Origin: Candidatus Kaiserbacteria bacterium
GTDB lineage: Bacteria > Patescibacteriota > Minisyncoccia > Phycocordibacterales > Phycocordibacteraceae
Assembly: GCA_016182285.1 (NCBI GenBank)
Contig: JACOXQ010000078.1
Coordinates: 1 to 8,384, forward strand
Direction: 5' to 3'
DNA: 8,384 nucleotides
In this document: in pieces, positions 1 to 6,041 of the stretch
Numbering within the stretch: the stretch's first letter is position 1
How the letters are laid out: each line of letters begins with the position of its first letter
Notes under the pieces: model-generated
The model's database searches: none
What the model saw: only the letters and a program-made list of their open reading frames with translations
What the model was told of the DNA's origin: nothing
Translations under genes and position numbers: made by a program

Positions 1-220
1 CTCGCACCTCTATCCTCGCGGACGACGGGCGTTACCCGCTACCTGTTTCCCCCGCCACAACTTCGCAGATGTTGGCGGGGGAAGCATGTTCGGACTTTCC
101 TCCAGCAGAGCAACTCCCAACATACAACTGCCAACTTACAACAAAACACGGAAGCATTCTGTTGGCTGTTAGAAGCTGGATGTTGGAAGCCGCAAAGCTA
201 GCGATCGCCTAGCCAAGTCC
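1..220 (-). ncRNA. rnpB: RNase P RNA (catalytic RNA of ribonuclease P), 5' part, truncated by window edge
   Basis: This RNA is the catalytic subunit that trims 5' leaders from pre-tRNAs. Read on the minus strand, it shows the near-invariant GAGGAAAGUCCG block (J3/4-P4, at 91-102). After that comes the P8-type hairpin with the GGUAACGCC-like loop (about 21-34), in the order expected for bacterial RNase P RNA. The likely 5' end is near 220 (GGACUUGGCUAG, 5' strand of P1), followed by a P2-like GGCGAUCGC. P3 shows the normal outer and inner stems around an internal loop: AGC pairs with GCU and GCGGC with GUUGC, across UUU/UCU. Its distal arm is greatly extended by a foldback array of 7-nt repeats (111-189). 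Another perfect 10-bp stem (47-56 with 74-83) lies between P4 and P8. The 3' half, including the P1 and P4 partner strands, lies beyond the window. Confidence 0.93.
111..189. repeat. Foldback heptamer array inside rnpB (P3 arm)
   Basis: On the plus strand five 7-nt units run head to tail at 111-145: CAACTCC, CAACATA, CAACTGC, CAACTTA, CAACAAA. The segment 160-189 carries degenerate units of the same type in the opposite direction (read on the minus strand CAACATC, CAGCTTC, TAACAGC, CAACAGA). The arms 114-143 and 160-189 match at 22 of 30 positions as an inverted repeat. Three of the mismatches become G-U pairs in the RNA, so about 25 of 30 positions can pair around a 16-nt loop. Confidence 0.85.
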
Positions 221-226
221 GCTAGT

Positions 227-235
227 ATTATACCA
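227..235 (-). promoter_or_regulatory. rnpB promoter, extended -10
   Basis: Minus-strand TGG-TATAAT is a consensus -10 hexamer (227-232) with a TGn extension (233-235). It lies 6 nt before the probable RNA 5' end at 220. No good -35 is visible; that region falls in the last codons of the upstream transposase gene. Confidence 0.75.
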
Positions 236-248
236 CACCTTAATTATA

Positions 249-926
249 TTATGGAATGTCGGAATCAGCGCAATACTCCAGCGCCTCTTGCAGCATCTTC
301 TGTATTGGAACGGTACGCGCTACAGAGAATATCTCTGCGTCCAAGATAGCTCTGGTAGGCGTAGGCGTACGTGCGCCGGCATGTGCGCTAAGGCTTGAAT
401 ACGGATATTCCGCTATGCGTTCTCCCAAGAACTGAGGGTCCACGACATGTCTGGTTTTCCACTCGCGCTCATAGAGCGTTGCCGGATTACAGTGTACGTA
501 GTTAATAAGGTGCTGGAAGTAACGGTCGGTAGATACATGGAGAGACCGGAACGGCTTAAGGAACAGATTGCCAACCCGCTCGTGCCGCGCATTGAAGTAT
601 AGAGCGTATGCAGTCCCTATCTTACGCATAAATGCGGTAATGCCCCCTTCCGATATCTCCTTCAGCACTAAATGGAAGTGGTTTGGCATCAGGCAGAACG
701 CGCCGATGGCAACCAGTTTTTTACCGCGATGGATATTAAACACCTCTTCAAATTTGCGTGTGCCTATCTCGTCACGCCGGAGAGGCGCCTCGTCATTTGC
801 CAAGTAAAGAAGTTCCAGAAAACGATGATAATCCCTGACATCTTCAAATGCGATACGTTTTTCAATGCTGCGGTTGTAGCAATGGTACCACTCGCCTATA
901 GCAAACGGCACATTCCTCTTTGTCAT
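249..926 (-). CDS. REP-associated / IS200-like HUH tyrosine transposase (Y1_Tnp family)
   Basis: A 225-aa single-strand DNA transposase of the TnpA-REP (RAYT) type. These enzymes nick and join DNA at small palindromes through a 5'-phosphotyrosine. Seen: an N-terminal GEWYHCYNRS segment (residues 11-20), the HUH metal-binding motif in MPNHFHLVL (H83 and H85), and the typical helix with YALYFNARHERVGNLF (107-122). Y107 or Y110 is the candidate nucleophile; the downstream INYVHCNPA motif (141-149) is also characteristic. Length is normal and the frame is intact, so it looks functional. There is no strong Shine-Dalgarno site; a -10 box ends 7 nt before the ATG. Two 15-bp palindromes lie just upstream, as expected for REP/RAYT pairs. 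It lies immediately upstream of rnpB and in the same orientation. Confidence 0.92.
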   Translation of the reverse strand: MTKRNVPFAIGEWYHCYNRSIEKRIAFEDVRDYHRFLELLYLANDEAPLRRDEIGTRKFEEVFNIHRGKKLVAIGAFCLMPNHFHLVLKEISEGGITAFMRKIGTAYALYFNARHERVGNLFLKPFRSLHVSTDRYFQHLINYVHCNPATLYEREWKTRHVVDPQFLGERIAEYPYSSLSAHAGARTPTPTRAILDAEIFSVARTVPIQKMLQEALEYCADSDIP

Positions 927-933
927 GTCTTCA

Positions 934-961
934 ATTATAAGGTGTCACCTTACGGAGTCAA
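934..961 (-). promoter_or_regulatory. Transposase promoter with palindrome in its spacer
   Basis: Minus strand: -35 TTGACT (956-961), a 16-nt spacer and -10 TATAAT (934-939). Only 7 nt then remain before the ATG whose first base is 926. The spacer is almost entirely the palindrome at 938-952, which overlaps the -10 by two bases. Confidence 0.75.
938..952. repeat. 15-bp palindrome, copy 1 (TAAGGTGTCACCTTA)
   Basis: A perfect inverted repeat with one central base, upstream of the transposase start. It is followed by CG on the plus strand, as is copy 2. It is probably a recognition site of the adjacent REP-type transposase, or an operator, or both. Confidence 0.85.
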
Positions 962-978
962 GTAAATCCAAAACAAAA

Positions 979-993
979 TAAGGTGACACCTTA
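979..993. repeat. 15-bp palindrome, copy 2 (TAAGGTGACACCTTA)
   Basis: Same palindrome as copy 1 except for the central base, which makes it the exact reverse complement of copy 1. The centres are 41 bp apart, close to four helical turns. It lies between the transposase and the divergent ligase-like gene. Confidence 0.85.
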
Positions 994-1035
994 CGAAAAA
1001 GTGTGGATAAGCACTTTGCGTAGGCATAGGCTGGG

Positions 1036-1041
1036 TATACT
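1036..1041 (+). promoter_or_regulatory. Probable -10 box for the ligase-like gene
   Basis: TATACT preceded by GGG. With a start about 7 nt downstream it would give a leader of roughly 33 nt to the ATG at 1081. No convincing -35 was found; ACTTTG at 1013-1018 has 17-bp spacing but matches poorly. Confidence 0.4.
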
Positions 1042-1080
1042 GAACAGTATTATCATCACATAAAATAAATAGAATTCACC

Positions 1081-3459
1081 ATGCCTCCGCAACAGCCGAT
1101 TAATTCGCTTCGCCGCCGTTCTCTGGACACGATAAGCATATGGGCGCTCTTTGCCACCGTTGTAGTCTCGCTGTTTATTTTTATTCCCTCCGACTCCGTT
1201 CCGTTTGGGGCAACGAAGACGTTTCTTCTTGCCGCAGGCGCCATCCTGACGCTCGCCCTCTATATTCTTGCCCGCCTTGGGCGTGGGAATGTCATCTTCC
1301 CCCCGTCAATACTTATCGGAGCGCTCTGGCTGCCGGTCGCCGCATACGCGCTCTCGTCGGCTTTTTCCGGCATCCCATTCAATAGCGCGTTCTGGGGGGT
1401 CTCTCTTGAGCCGGACACACTCGGTTTTATGCTCGTCGCCGCTCTTCTCGGCACTTTAGCCGCTCTCGTCCTGCGCAGAGCCGAACACTACCGCGCATAT
1501 CTGCAGGCCGGCGCTTACGCGTATTGTGTCCTTGTTGCTCTGCAAGTCCTGGTTCTCATCGTCGGACAATTTGCGCCAGGCACGATTTCTCCATCGTTCT
1601 CAATTGTCGGTTCATACGATGATTTGGCTCTGCTTCTCGGTCTCGGAGTCATCGGTTCGCTCATTACCTTCAGGTTCCTCGAGCTGTCCAAGCGCGCCAG
1701 CCAGGCGCTTCTGCTCGCCGGAGTAGGCGCTCTTATCCTGCTCGCCGTTGCGAATTCCGCACTCGTGTGGATACTGCTCGCGCTCGTTTCCCTAGGACTT
1801 TTCGTTGAGTCCGTTATGCGACGCTCGTCAAATTCTTCGGATGCCGACCTGGATGACATCGGAGGAAGCATGGATTACGCGCCGATGGAATCCGAAGAGG
1901 GGAATCGCTCGCTCCTTATGCCGCTCGCCGTTCTCGCCGTTTCGCTCTTCTTCATTATCGGCGGGACGCTCGGAAGCGCCTTGGCGAGTACGCTCAACGT
2001 GAACGTTCTCTCCATCCGCCCCTCGTGGCAATCAACGATTTCTATCGCGCAGAAGACGTATGCCACGTCTCCTGTCTTCGGTTCCGGCCCGGGCACGTTC
2101 GGCGCAGAGTGGCTCAAGTACCGCGACCCGTCTCTTAATTCAACAGTGTTCTGGAACGTTGACTTCTCGTCAGGCATCGGTTTCATCCCGACCTCATTCG
2201 TGACGACCGGACTGCTCGGCGTGCTCGCTTGGATAGGTCTCATCGCTCTCCTTGTCGTGTTCGGCCTGCGCACCTTGCTTCGGCGCGCGCCGCGCGACCA
2301 GTTCACGAGTTATGTCGCCATACTTTCGTTTGTCGCAGCGCTCTATCTCTTTACAACGGCCGTTTTCAGCCTGCCGAACTCCGTCGTTCTCGTTCTCGCA
2401 TTCGTATTCGCCGGGCTCTTCGTTTCCACGATGCGCTTCGCCGAGGGCGGAGAGCAGTGGGGAATCATCTTCTCGCGAAGTCCGCGTATCGGATTCGTCA
2501 TAGTGTTCTCTCTCACCATCATGCTTCTCGCTTCGGTCGTCGCCGCGTATACCCTCGTCGGGCGCTATATCGCCGCGTCAAAGATTGCCGGCGCCGGTAG
2601 CGCATTCTCTGCCGGGAATCTGGATGCGGCGGATACGGCGGCCCAGAACGCAATTTCGTTCGCTCCGAGCGCCGCCGCGTACCAGATTCAGGCTGGTGTC
2701 GCGAGTTCCCGTCTGAATCAGATAATCGCCTCCTCAACGATGTCTGCATCAGCCGCACAACAGGCGTTCCAGAAGGCTCTTTCCGCAGGAATCAACGCAG
2801 CCTTAACCTCGACGCGCCTTGCGCCGTCCGATTATCAAAGTTGGATTGCGCTCGGAAATCTCTATGCGCAGGTCGTCCCGCTCGGCGTTACGAGCGCGTA
2901 TGACAGCGCCAAGACCGCTTATGAAAAGGCGCAGACACTGAATCCGACAAATCCTCAGATACATTACATTCTCGCCCAATTGAATATCGCGAACAAAGAT
3001 ACAAGGGCGGCGCAGGAGAGCCTGAAGGCCGCCATCACGCTTAAGCAGGATTATACGGCCGCCATTTTCCTCCTCTCGCAGCTCTTGGTGCAGGACGGAA
3101 ATGTGAAGGATGCGCTCGCCTCCGCGCTCGCGGCGGCATACTTCCAGCCGAACGACCCGAATATCCTCTTCCAGGTCGGTATTCTCTATGCGGCGCAGAG
3201 CGACTTCGCGAATGCCGCCGCCGCTCTATCCGCCGCGGTTGATGCCAATCCGCAATTCGCGAACGCGCGTTACTTCCTCTCCGCCGTGTATGCGAAGCGT
3301 GGCGACTATGAAAGTGCGCTCGCACAGATGGAAGCGATATCGGCAATGTCAGAGGACAACGCGAAGGCGGTCGCTACGCAAGTTGACGCTCTCTCGGCCG
3401 GCAGAAATCCGTTCCCCGCCAACCTCCTCACAATCTCTTCGGCGCAAGTGAATCCGTAG
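1081..3459 (+). CDS. O-antigen-ligase-like (Wzy_C type) membrane protein with C-terminal TPR domain
   Basis: A 792-aa protein in two halves. Residues about 15-495 hold roughly 12-13 hydrophobic spans (for example 19-37, 45-65, 112-131, 141-163, 174-196, 207-245, 279-302, 370-396, 408-449 and 470-495). A large loop around 305-365 has the Wzy_C signature: SIRPSW with R313, then a GSGPGTF turn near 334-340 and a WLKYRDP segment, and a following G-LLG at 377-380. Residues about 500-765 form TPR-like helical repeats (WIALGNLYAQ, IHYILAQLNI, ILFQVGILYA, ARYFLSAVYA). Family members transfer or polymerise lipid-linked glycans on the outer membrane face, so a role in surface polysaccharide or glycoprotein assembly is inferred. 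The usual His of the HN motif before the GLxG span is not seen; FSSG stands there. No Shine-Dalgarno site precedes the ATG, and the substrate cannot be predicted. Confidence 0.82.
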   Translation: MPPQQPINSLRRRSLDTISIWALFATVVVSLFIFIPSDSVPFGATKTFLLAAGAILTLALYILARLGRGNVIFPPSILIGALWLPVAAYALSSAFSGIPFNSAFWGVSLEPDTLGFMLVAALLGTLAALVLRRAEHYRAYLQAGAYAYCVLVALQVLVLIVGQFAPGTISPSFSIVGSYDDLALLLGLGVIGSLITFRFLELSKRASQALLLAGVGALILLAVANSALVWILLALVSLGLFVESVMRRSSNSSDADLDDIGGSMDYAPMESEEGNRSLLMPLAVLAVSLFFIIGGTLGSALASTLNVNVLSIRPSWQSTISIAQKTYATSPVFGSGPGTFGAEWLKYRDPSLNSTVFWNVDFSSGIGFIPTSFVTTGLLGVLAWIGLIALLVVFGLRTLLRRAPRDQFTSYVAILSFVAALYLFTTAVFSLPNSVVLVLAFVFAGLFVSTMRFAEGGEQWGIIFSRSPRIGFVIVFSLTIMLLASVVAAYTLVGRYIAASKIAGAGSAFSAGNLDAADTAAQNAISFAPSAAAYQIQAGVASSRLNQIIASSTMSASAAQQAFQKALSAGINAALTSTRLAPSDYQSWIALGNLYAQVVPLGVTSAYDSAKTAYEKAQTLNPTNPQIHYILAQLNIANKDTRAAQESLKAAITLKQDYTAAIFLLSQLLVQDGNVKDALASALAAAYFQPNDPNILFQVGILYAAQSDFANAAAALSAAVDANPQFANARYFLSAVYAKRGDYESALAQMEAISAMSEDNAKAVATQVDALSAGRNPFPANLLTISSAQVNP

Positions 3460-3477
3460 TTGGCGCGGAAGCATGCG

Positions 3478-3486
3478 TGGTATGAT
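3478..3486 (+). promoter_or_regulatory. Extended -10 promoter, leaderless spacing
   Basis: TGG-TATGAT, with the hexamer at 3481-3486, exactly 6 nt before the ATG at 3493. A weak TTGGCG (3460-3465) is the only -35 candidate. It begins just after the upstream stop codon. Confidence 0.6.
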
Positions 3487-3492
3487 ATTCAT

Positions 3493-3786
3493 ATGGCGAA
3501 GAGGTTAAAGAAATCAAGTAATTACGAACCGACACTTTCGGATGTGCTTGGTGCCGTTCAGACCGGGTTTGCAAAAGTCGAAAACCGGTTTGATAATGTT
3601 GATGGTAATATCAATGATCTTAAATATCGAGTGACAGCGCTTGAAAAACGTACTGGCTCCATTGAAGAAACAGTTGAGGATATGAAAGATACACTTACTG
3701 GCGTCGCACGAGCGGTAGACAAAGACACTCTCACAATCATGAGCCACGAGCGTCGCATCCGGCATCTTGAGAAGGCGCGCGTGTAA
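3493..3786 (+). CDS. Small coiled-coil protein of unknown function
   Basis: 97 aa, start taken at the ATG at 3493. An upstream in-frame TTG at 3460 would put the -10 box inside the gene and add 11 unlikely residues. After a basic N-terminus (MAKRLKK) it is mostly heptad-patterned helix: a VLGAVQTGFAKVENRFDNVD stretch (about 19-38), LKYRVTALEKR, IEETVEDMKDTL, then AVDKDTLTIMSHERRIRHLEK near the C-terminus. There is no signal peptide or membrane span, so it is probably cytoplasmic and oligomeric. Small proteins of this look, ending in a DKD...HE+RI.LE segment, are familiar in CPR genomes but have no assigned function. Base composition is visibly more AT-rich than the genes on either side. It converges on the zinc-finger gene at 3950. 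Confidence 0.72.
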   Translation: MAKRLKKSSNYEPTLSDVLGAVQTGFAKVENRFDNVDGNINDLKYRVTALEKRTGSIEETVEDMKDTLTGVARAVDKDTLTIMSHERRIRHLEKARV

Positions 3787-3841
3787 TTCAAACAGCAAGG
3801 CGAGGCATTGCTGTCGGGGACTTTCTGTGAATATGCAATGA

Positions 3842-3873
3842 ACCTTATTTCACGCTATAGCGTAAATTAAGGT
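3842..3873. repeat. 32-bp imperfect palindrome
   Basis: Two 16-nt arms meet at GCTATAGC (3854-3861). They match at 14 of 16 positions, and the outermost six bases are ACCTTA and TAAGGT. It lies in the gap between two convergent genes. No T-tract follows on either side, so it is not a classical terminator. The outer bases plus the next G give a TAAGGTG half-site (3868-3874), like those around the transposase. Confidence 0.7.
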
Positions 3874-3884
3874 GCATGAAGAAC

Positions 3885-3915
3885 TAAAAATAACGCCCGC
3901 GTGGTTAGCGGGCGT
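3885..3915 (-). terminator. Rho-independent terminator of the zinc-finger gene
   Basis: Read on the minus strand: an 8-bp GC-rich stem, ACGCCCGC with GCGGGCGT (3908-3915 and 3893-3900), a 7-nt loop, then the T-rich tract TTATTTTTAG. It lies about 35 nt beyond the stop codon of the minus-strand gene. Confidence 0.85.
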
Positions 3916-3949
3916 ATTGTGCAGATAAAATGTTACCGGATTATGACGG

Positions 3950-4234
3950 TTACTGCTCTGCCATAACGATTGAGGTCCTTTCCATCATTCCGTCAAGAAG
4001 CTGGCAGATGGTGAGATTTACCTTCATATCTGCACAGGTCTTACAGACGTGGATGTTAAGACGGTTGGCATCGTCGTACCTATAGAGTTCCAAGGCATAA
4101 GCGGCGTGGAATTTCATACCATCCTCACTACACATCTCTCTTTTGCAGACAGCGCATTTACTGAGATGTTGTGCTTCTTTTCCGCAAAGGTCGCAGTACA
4201 TCACTGCCACGGCCCTAGTTTCCACTCGTTCCAT
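3950..4234 (-). CDS. Small cysteine-rich zinc-finger protein, FYVE/treble-clef-like ligand spacing, unknown function
   Basis: 94 aa. Seen: C14-x2-C17, C27-x2-C30, C35-x2-D38, H43 and C64-x2-C67. These spacings fit two zinc sites in a cross-brace arrangement, with Asp or a nearby His in place of one Cys. The middle (LELYRYDDANRL) is hydrophilic helix or strand, and the C-terminal 25 residues look like an amphipathic helix. No signal peptide or membrane span is present. The start is supported by an AAGGAGA Shine-Dalgarno site 7 nt upstream, the only clear one in the window. An internal ATG at residue 12 is possible but has no such site. The gene has its own promoter and terminator, so it is a single-gene transcript. 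Function is not recognised; nucleic-acid or protein binding is a guess from the fold. Confidence 0.75.
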   Translation of the reverse strand: MERVETRAVAVMYCDLCGKEAQHLSKCAVCKREMCSEDGMKFHAAYALELYRYDDANRLNIHVCKTCADMKVNLTICQLLDGMMERTSIVMAEQ

Positions 4235-4241
4235 TTGCTAT

Positions 4242-4248
4242 TCTCCTT
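4242..4248 (-). promoter_or_regulatory. Shine-Dalgarno site of the zinc-finger gene
   Basis: Minus-strand AAGGAGA lies 7 nt before the ATG. It fixes the first ATG as the start and contrasts with the other genes here, which lack such a site. Confidence 0.85.
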
Positions 4249-4298
4249 GTCATTTGCGCATGATTGCGCCGGTTCAAATTACTTGTTGATCCGAAAAA

Positions 4299-4326
4299 AG
4301 ATTATCATACCGAATATTATTGTCAA
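4299..4326 (-). promoter_or_regulatory. Promoter of the zinc-finger gene
   Basis: Minus strand: perfect -35 TTGACA (4321-4326), 16-nt spacer, -10 TAATCT (4299-4304). This gives a leader of about 58 nt before the ATG. A second -10-like TATGAT lies inside the spacer. The -35 overlaps the -35 of the divergent murJ promoter. Confidence 0.7.
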
Positions 4327-4349
4327 ATCGCGTGAGGATAGCGTATGAT
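4320..4349 (+). promoter_or_regulatory. murJ promoter, leaderless spacing
   Basis: -35 TTGTCA (4320-4325), 18-nt spacer, -10 TATGAT (4344-4349), then exactly 6 nt to the ATG at 4356. The predicted transcript would begin at the start codon. Confidence 0.65.
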
Positions 4350-4355
4350 GGGGCG

Positions 4356-6041
4356 ATGGTTGGGAAAATTTTTGAGCGCATCGCGGCGCCGGTACGCGGC
4401 CTTCATCAGGCCGCGTATTTGCTCGCCGCGCTCACCCTCGCGTCGCAGATACTCGCGCTTCTGCGGGACCGTATTTTCGCGCACACGTTCGGCGCCGGGG
4501 AGGTGCTGGACCTCTACTACGCGGCGTTCCGCGTGCCGGACATCGTTTTCACGCTGGTCGCCTCGCTCGTCTCCGCATACGTGCTGATTCCGCGCATTAC
4601 GGGCTCGGATAGGGAATCAACGCGGCGCCTACTCTCCGAGTCGGCGGTCTTCCTCTTCGGCTTCGGAGGTGTTATCTGCATCGTGCTCGCAGTCTTCATG
4701 CCGCAGTTCCTCCGTTTCTTGTATCCGGACCTCATCGCGTCGCCGTATCAGGCCGAGTTCGTGTTCTTGGCTCGGCTCCTGCTCCTTCAGCCAATACTGC
4801 TCGGGCTCTCGGGCGTTCTAGGGAGCGTGACGCAGGTGTATCGCCGGTTCGCGCTCTTCGCGATATCGCCGGTCCTCTACAATCTCGGCATCATTGCCGG
4901 CACAGTCCTCCTGTATCCGCTCTTCGGCCTACCGGGCATCGGCGCGGGCGTCGTTGTCGGCGCTGTCGCGTATCTCGCCGTCAATATCCCTGCGGTTGTC
5001 GGCGCGGGCGTCGTTCCGCGCTTTTCTCTCCCGAGCTTCGCTCTCATGCTCCCGGTCATACGGGATTCCGTGCCTCGTTCGCTCGCGCTCGGCGCGGGTT
5101 CGTTCACGGTGCTTATACTGACCGCACTCGCCTCGCGTGTCGGCACCGGCTCGGTCTCCGTCTTCACCTTCGCCAGCAATCTGGAAGCGGTTCCGCTCGC
5201 CTTGATCGGCGCTTCCTACGCCGTCGCCGCGTTTCCAGCGCTTTCTGAAGCGTCGACTCTTGACCGCCGCGAAGAGTTCACCAGAATCCTTTCGGTCAGC
5301 GCCAGGCACATCATTCTATGGTCAATCGTCTCCCTCGGGATTATCGCCGTCTTGCGCGCGCATATCGTCCGCGTGGTCCTCGGGACCGGCGCCTTTGACT
5401 GGGACGCCACTCGGCTCACTGCCGCACTTCTGGCAATACTGGCGGTCGGGCTCGTCGCGCAAGGGCTCGGACTCCTATTCTCGCGCGCCCTGTATGCGGC
5501 GCGCCAGTCCTGGCGGCCGCTTGTCTACCAACTCGCGGGCGGCGCGCTCACCGTAATGCTCGCTTTCGTGTTCCTGGCGATGCCGGCCGAAGGGATGCCC
5601 GCAGCGCTTGCCGCTCTACTGCGCGTGGGCGATGTACAGGGAACGGCTATCCTCCTGCTCGCGCTCGCGGCGACGCTCGGCCAGATATTCCTCGCGCTCT
5701 TGTCTCTTGCGGCGCTCCGGAATGTAGCTCCCGGCCTTGCGCGCACCCTCATGCGGCCGCTCGTTGACGGTTCCCTCGCCGCTTTTGCGGGCGGTGCGGC
5801 CGCGTACGCCACGCTCGTTTTGGAGGGCGGCATCGCGCCGCTCACGACCCTCGCCGCCGTCTTCACGGAGGGACTCATAGCCGGTATGGCGGGCCTTGCC
5901 GCCGCGGCGCTTACGCTCTACTTCGTGGAGAATGAGGAATTCCGTATCGTGACGGGTTCGCTCGGGAAGCTTCTACGCTTCTCGGGCAGACGCTCCGACG
6001 TTCTCGCACCATCCGCCGAAGAATCGACGCCCGTGCACTAA
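4356..6041 (+). CDS. murJ: MurJ/MviN-family lipid II flippase
   Basis: 561 aa. MurJ is a MOP-superfamily transporter that flips the peptidoglycan precursor lipid II across the cytoplasmic membrane. The N-terminal signature is clear: LLRDRIFAHTFGAGEVLDLYYAAFRVPD (35-62), with R37 and D52 matching E. coli R24 and D39. Further family landmarks are SxTQVYRRF (157-165), NLEAVPLALIG..FP (275-294) and the RALYAARQSWRP segment (377-388). Hydropathy suggests about 14 membrane spans. The length is close to that of E. coli MurJ, with a longer, Ala/Gly-rich C-terminal part. E. coli cavity residues R18, R52 and R270 appear replaced (Q31, about T66, N275). Start chosen at the ATG at 4356 because the -10 box ends 6 nt before it; an in-frame TTG at 4320 would lie in the -35. 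lepA follows after 13 nt. Confidence 0.93.
   Translation: MVGKIFERIAAPVRGLHQAAYLLAALTLASQILALLRDRIFAHTFGAGEVLDLYYAAFRVPDIVFTLVASLVSAYVLIPRITGSDRESTRRLLSESAVFLFGFGGVICIVLAVFMPQFLRFLYPDLIASPYQAEFVFLARLLLLQPILLGLSGVLGSVTQVYRRFALFAISPVLYNLGIIAGTVLLYPLFGLPGIGAGVVVGAVAYLAVNIPAVVGAGVVPRFSLPSFALMLPVIRDSVPRSLALGAGSFTVLILTALASRVGTGSVSVFTFASNLEAVPLALIGASYAVAAFPALSEASTLDRREEFTRILSVSARHIILWSIVSLGIIAVLRAHIVRVVLGTGAFDWDATRLTAALLAILAVGLVAQGLGLLFSRALYAARQSWRPLVYQLAGGALTVMLAFVFLAMPAEGMPAALAALLRVGDVQGTAILLLALAATLGQIFLALLSLAALRNVAPGLARTLMRPLVDGSLAAFAGGAAAYATLVLEGGIAPLTTLAAVFTEGLIAGMAGLAAAALTLYFVENEEFRIVTGSLGKLLRFSGRRSDVLAPSAEESTPVH

Larger units (their letters stand above)
236..993 (-). mobile_element. Probable REP/RAYT-type transposase unit
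   Basis: The transposase gene is bracketed by TAAGGTG half-sites: CACCTTA at 236-242 just past its stop, and full palindromes at 938-952 and 979-993. This suggests one small element. The true ends and any target-site footprint cannot be fixed from one copy, and RAYT genes are often resident rather than mobile as a unit. Confidence 0.4.

Noticed and set aside
111..189. CRISPR array or protein-coding repeat
   Set aside because: Units are 7 nt with no spacers and lie inside the RNase P RNA fold.
568..965. Plus-strand open frames opposite the transposase
   Set aside because: They are antisense to a clear family match, show no domain of their own and have no start signal.
3460..3492. TTG start for the coiled-coil gene, adding 11 residues
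   Set aside because: The added codons overlap the extended -10 box, and the ATG at 3493 sits at the same 6-nt spacing as other starts.
3514..3798. Minus-strand open frames opposite the coiled-coil gene
   Set aside because: No Shine-Dalgarno site or promoter; the composition is that of a shadow frame of the plus-strand gene.
3792..3814. Hairpin ACAGCAA/TTGCTGT just after the coiled-coil gene as a terminator
   Set aside because: The stem is 7 bp with a 9-nt loop and no T-tract follows on the plus strand, so termination there is not supported.
4320..4355. TTG start for murJ
   Set aside because: It lies in the predicted -35 box; the family N-terminus fits the ATG at 4356. The ATG at 4345 is in another frame.
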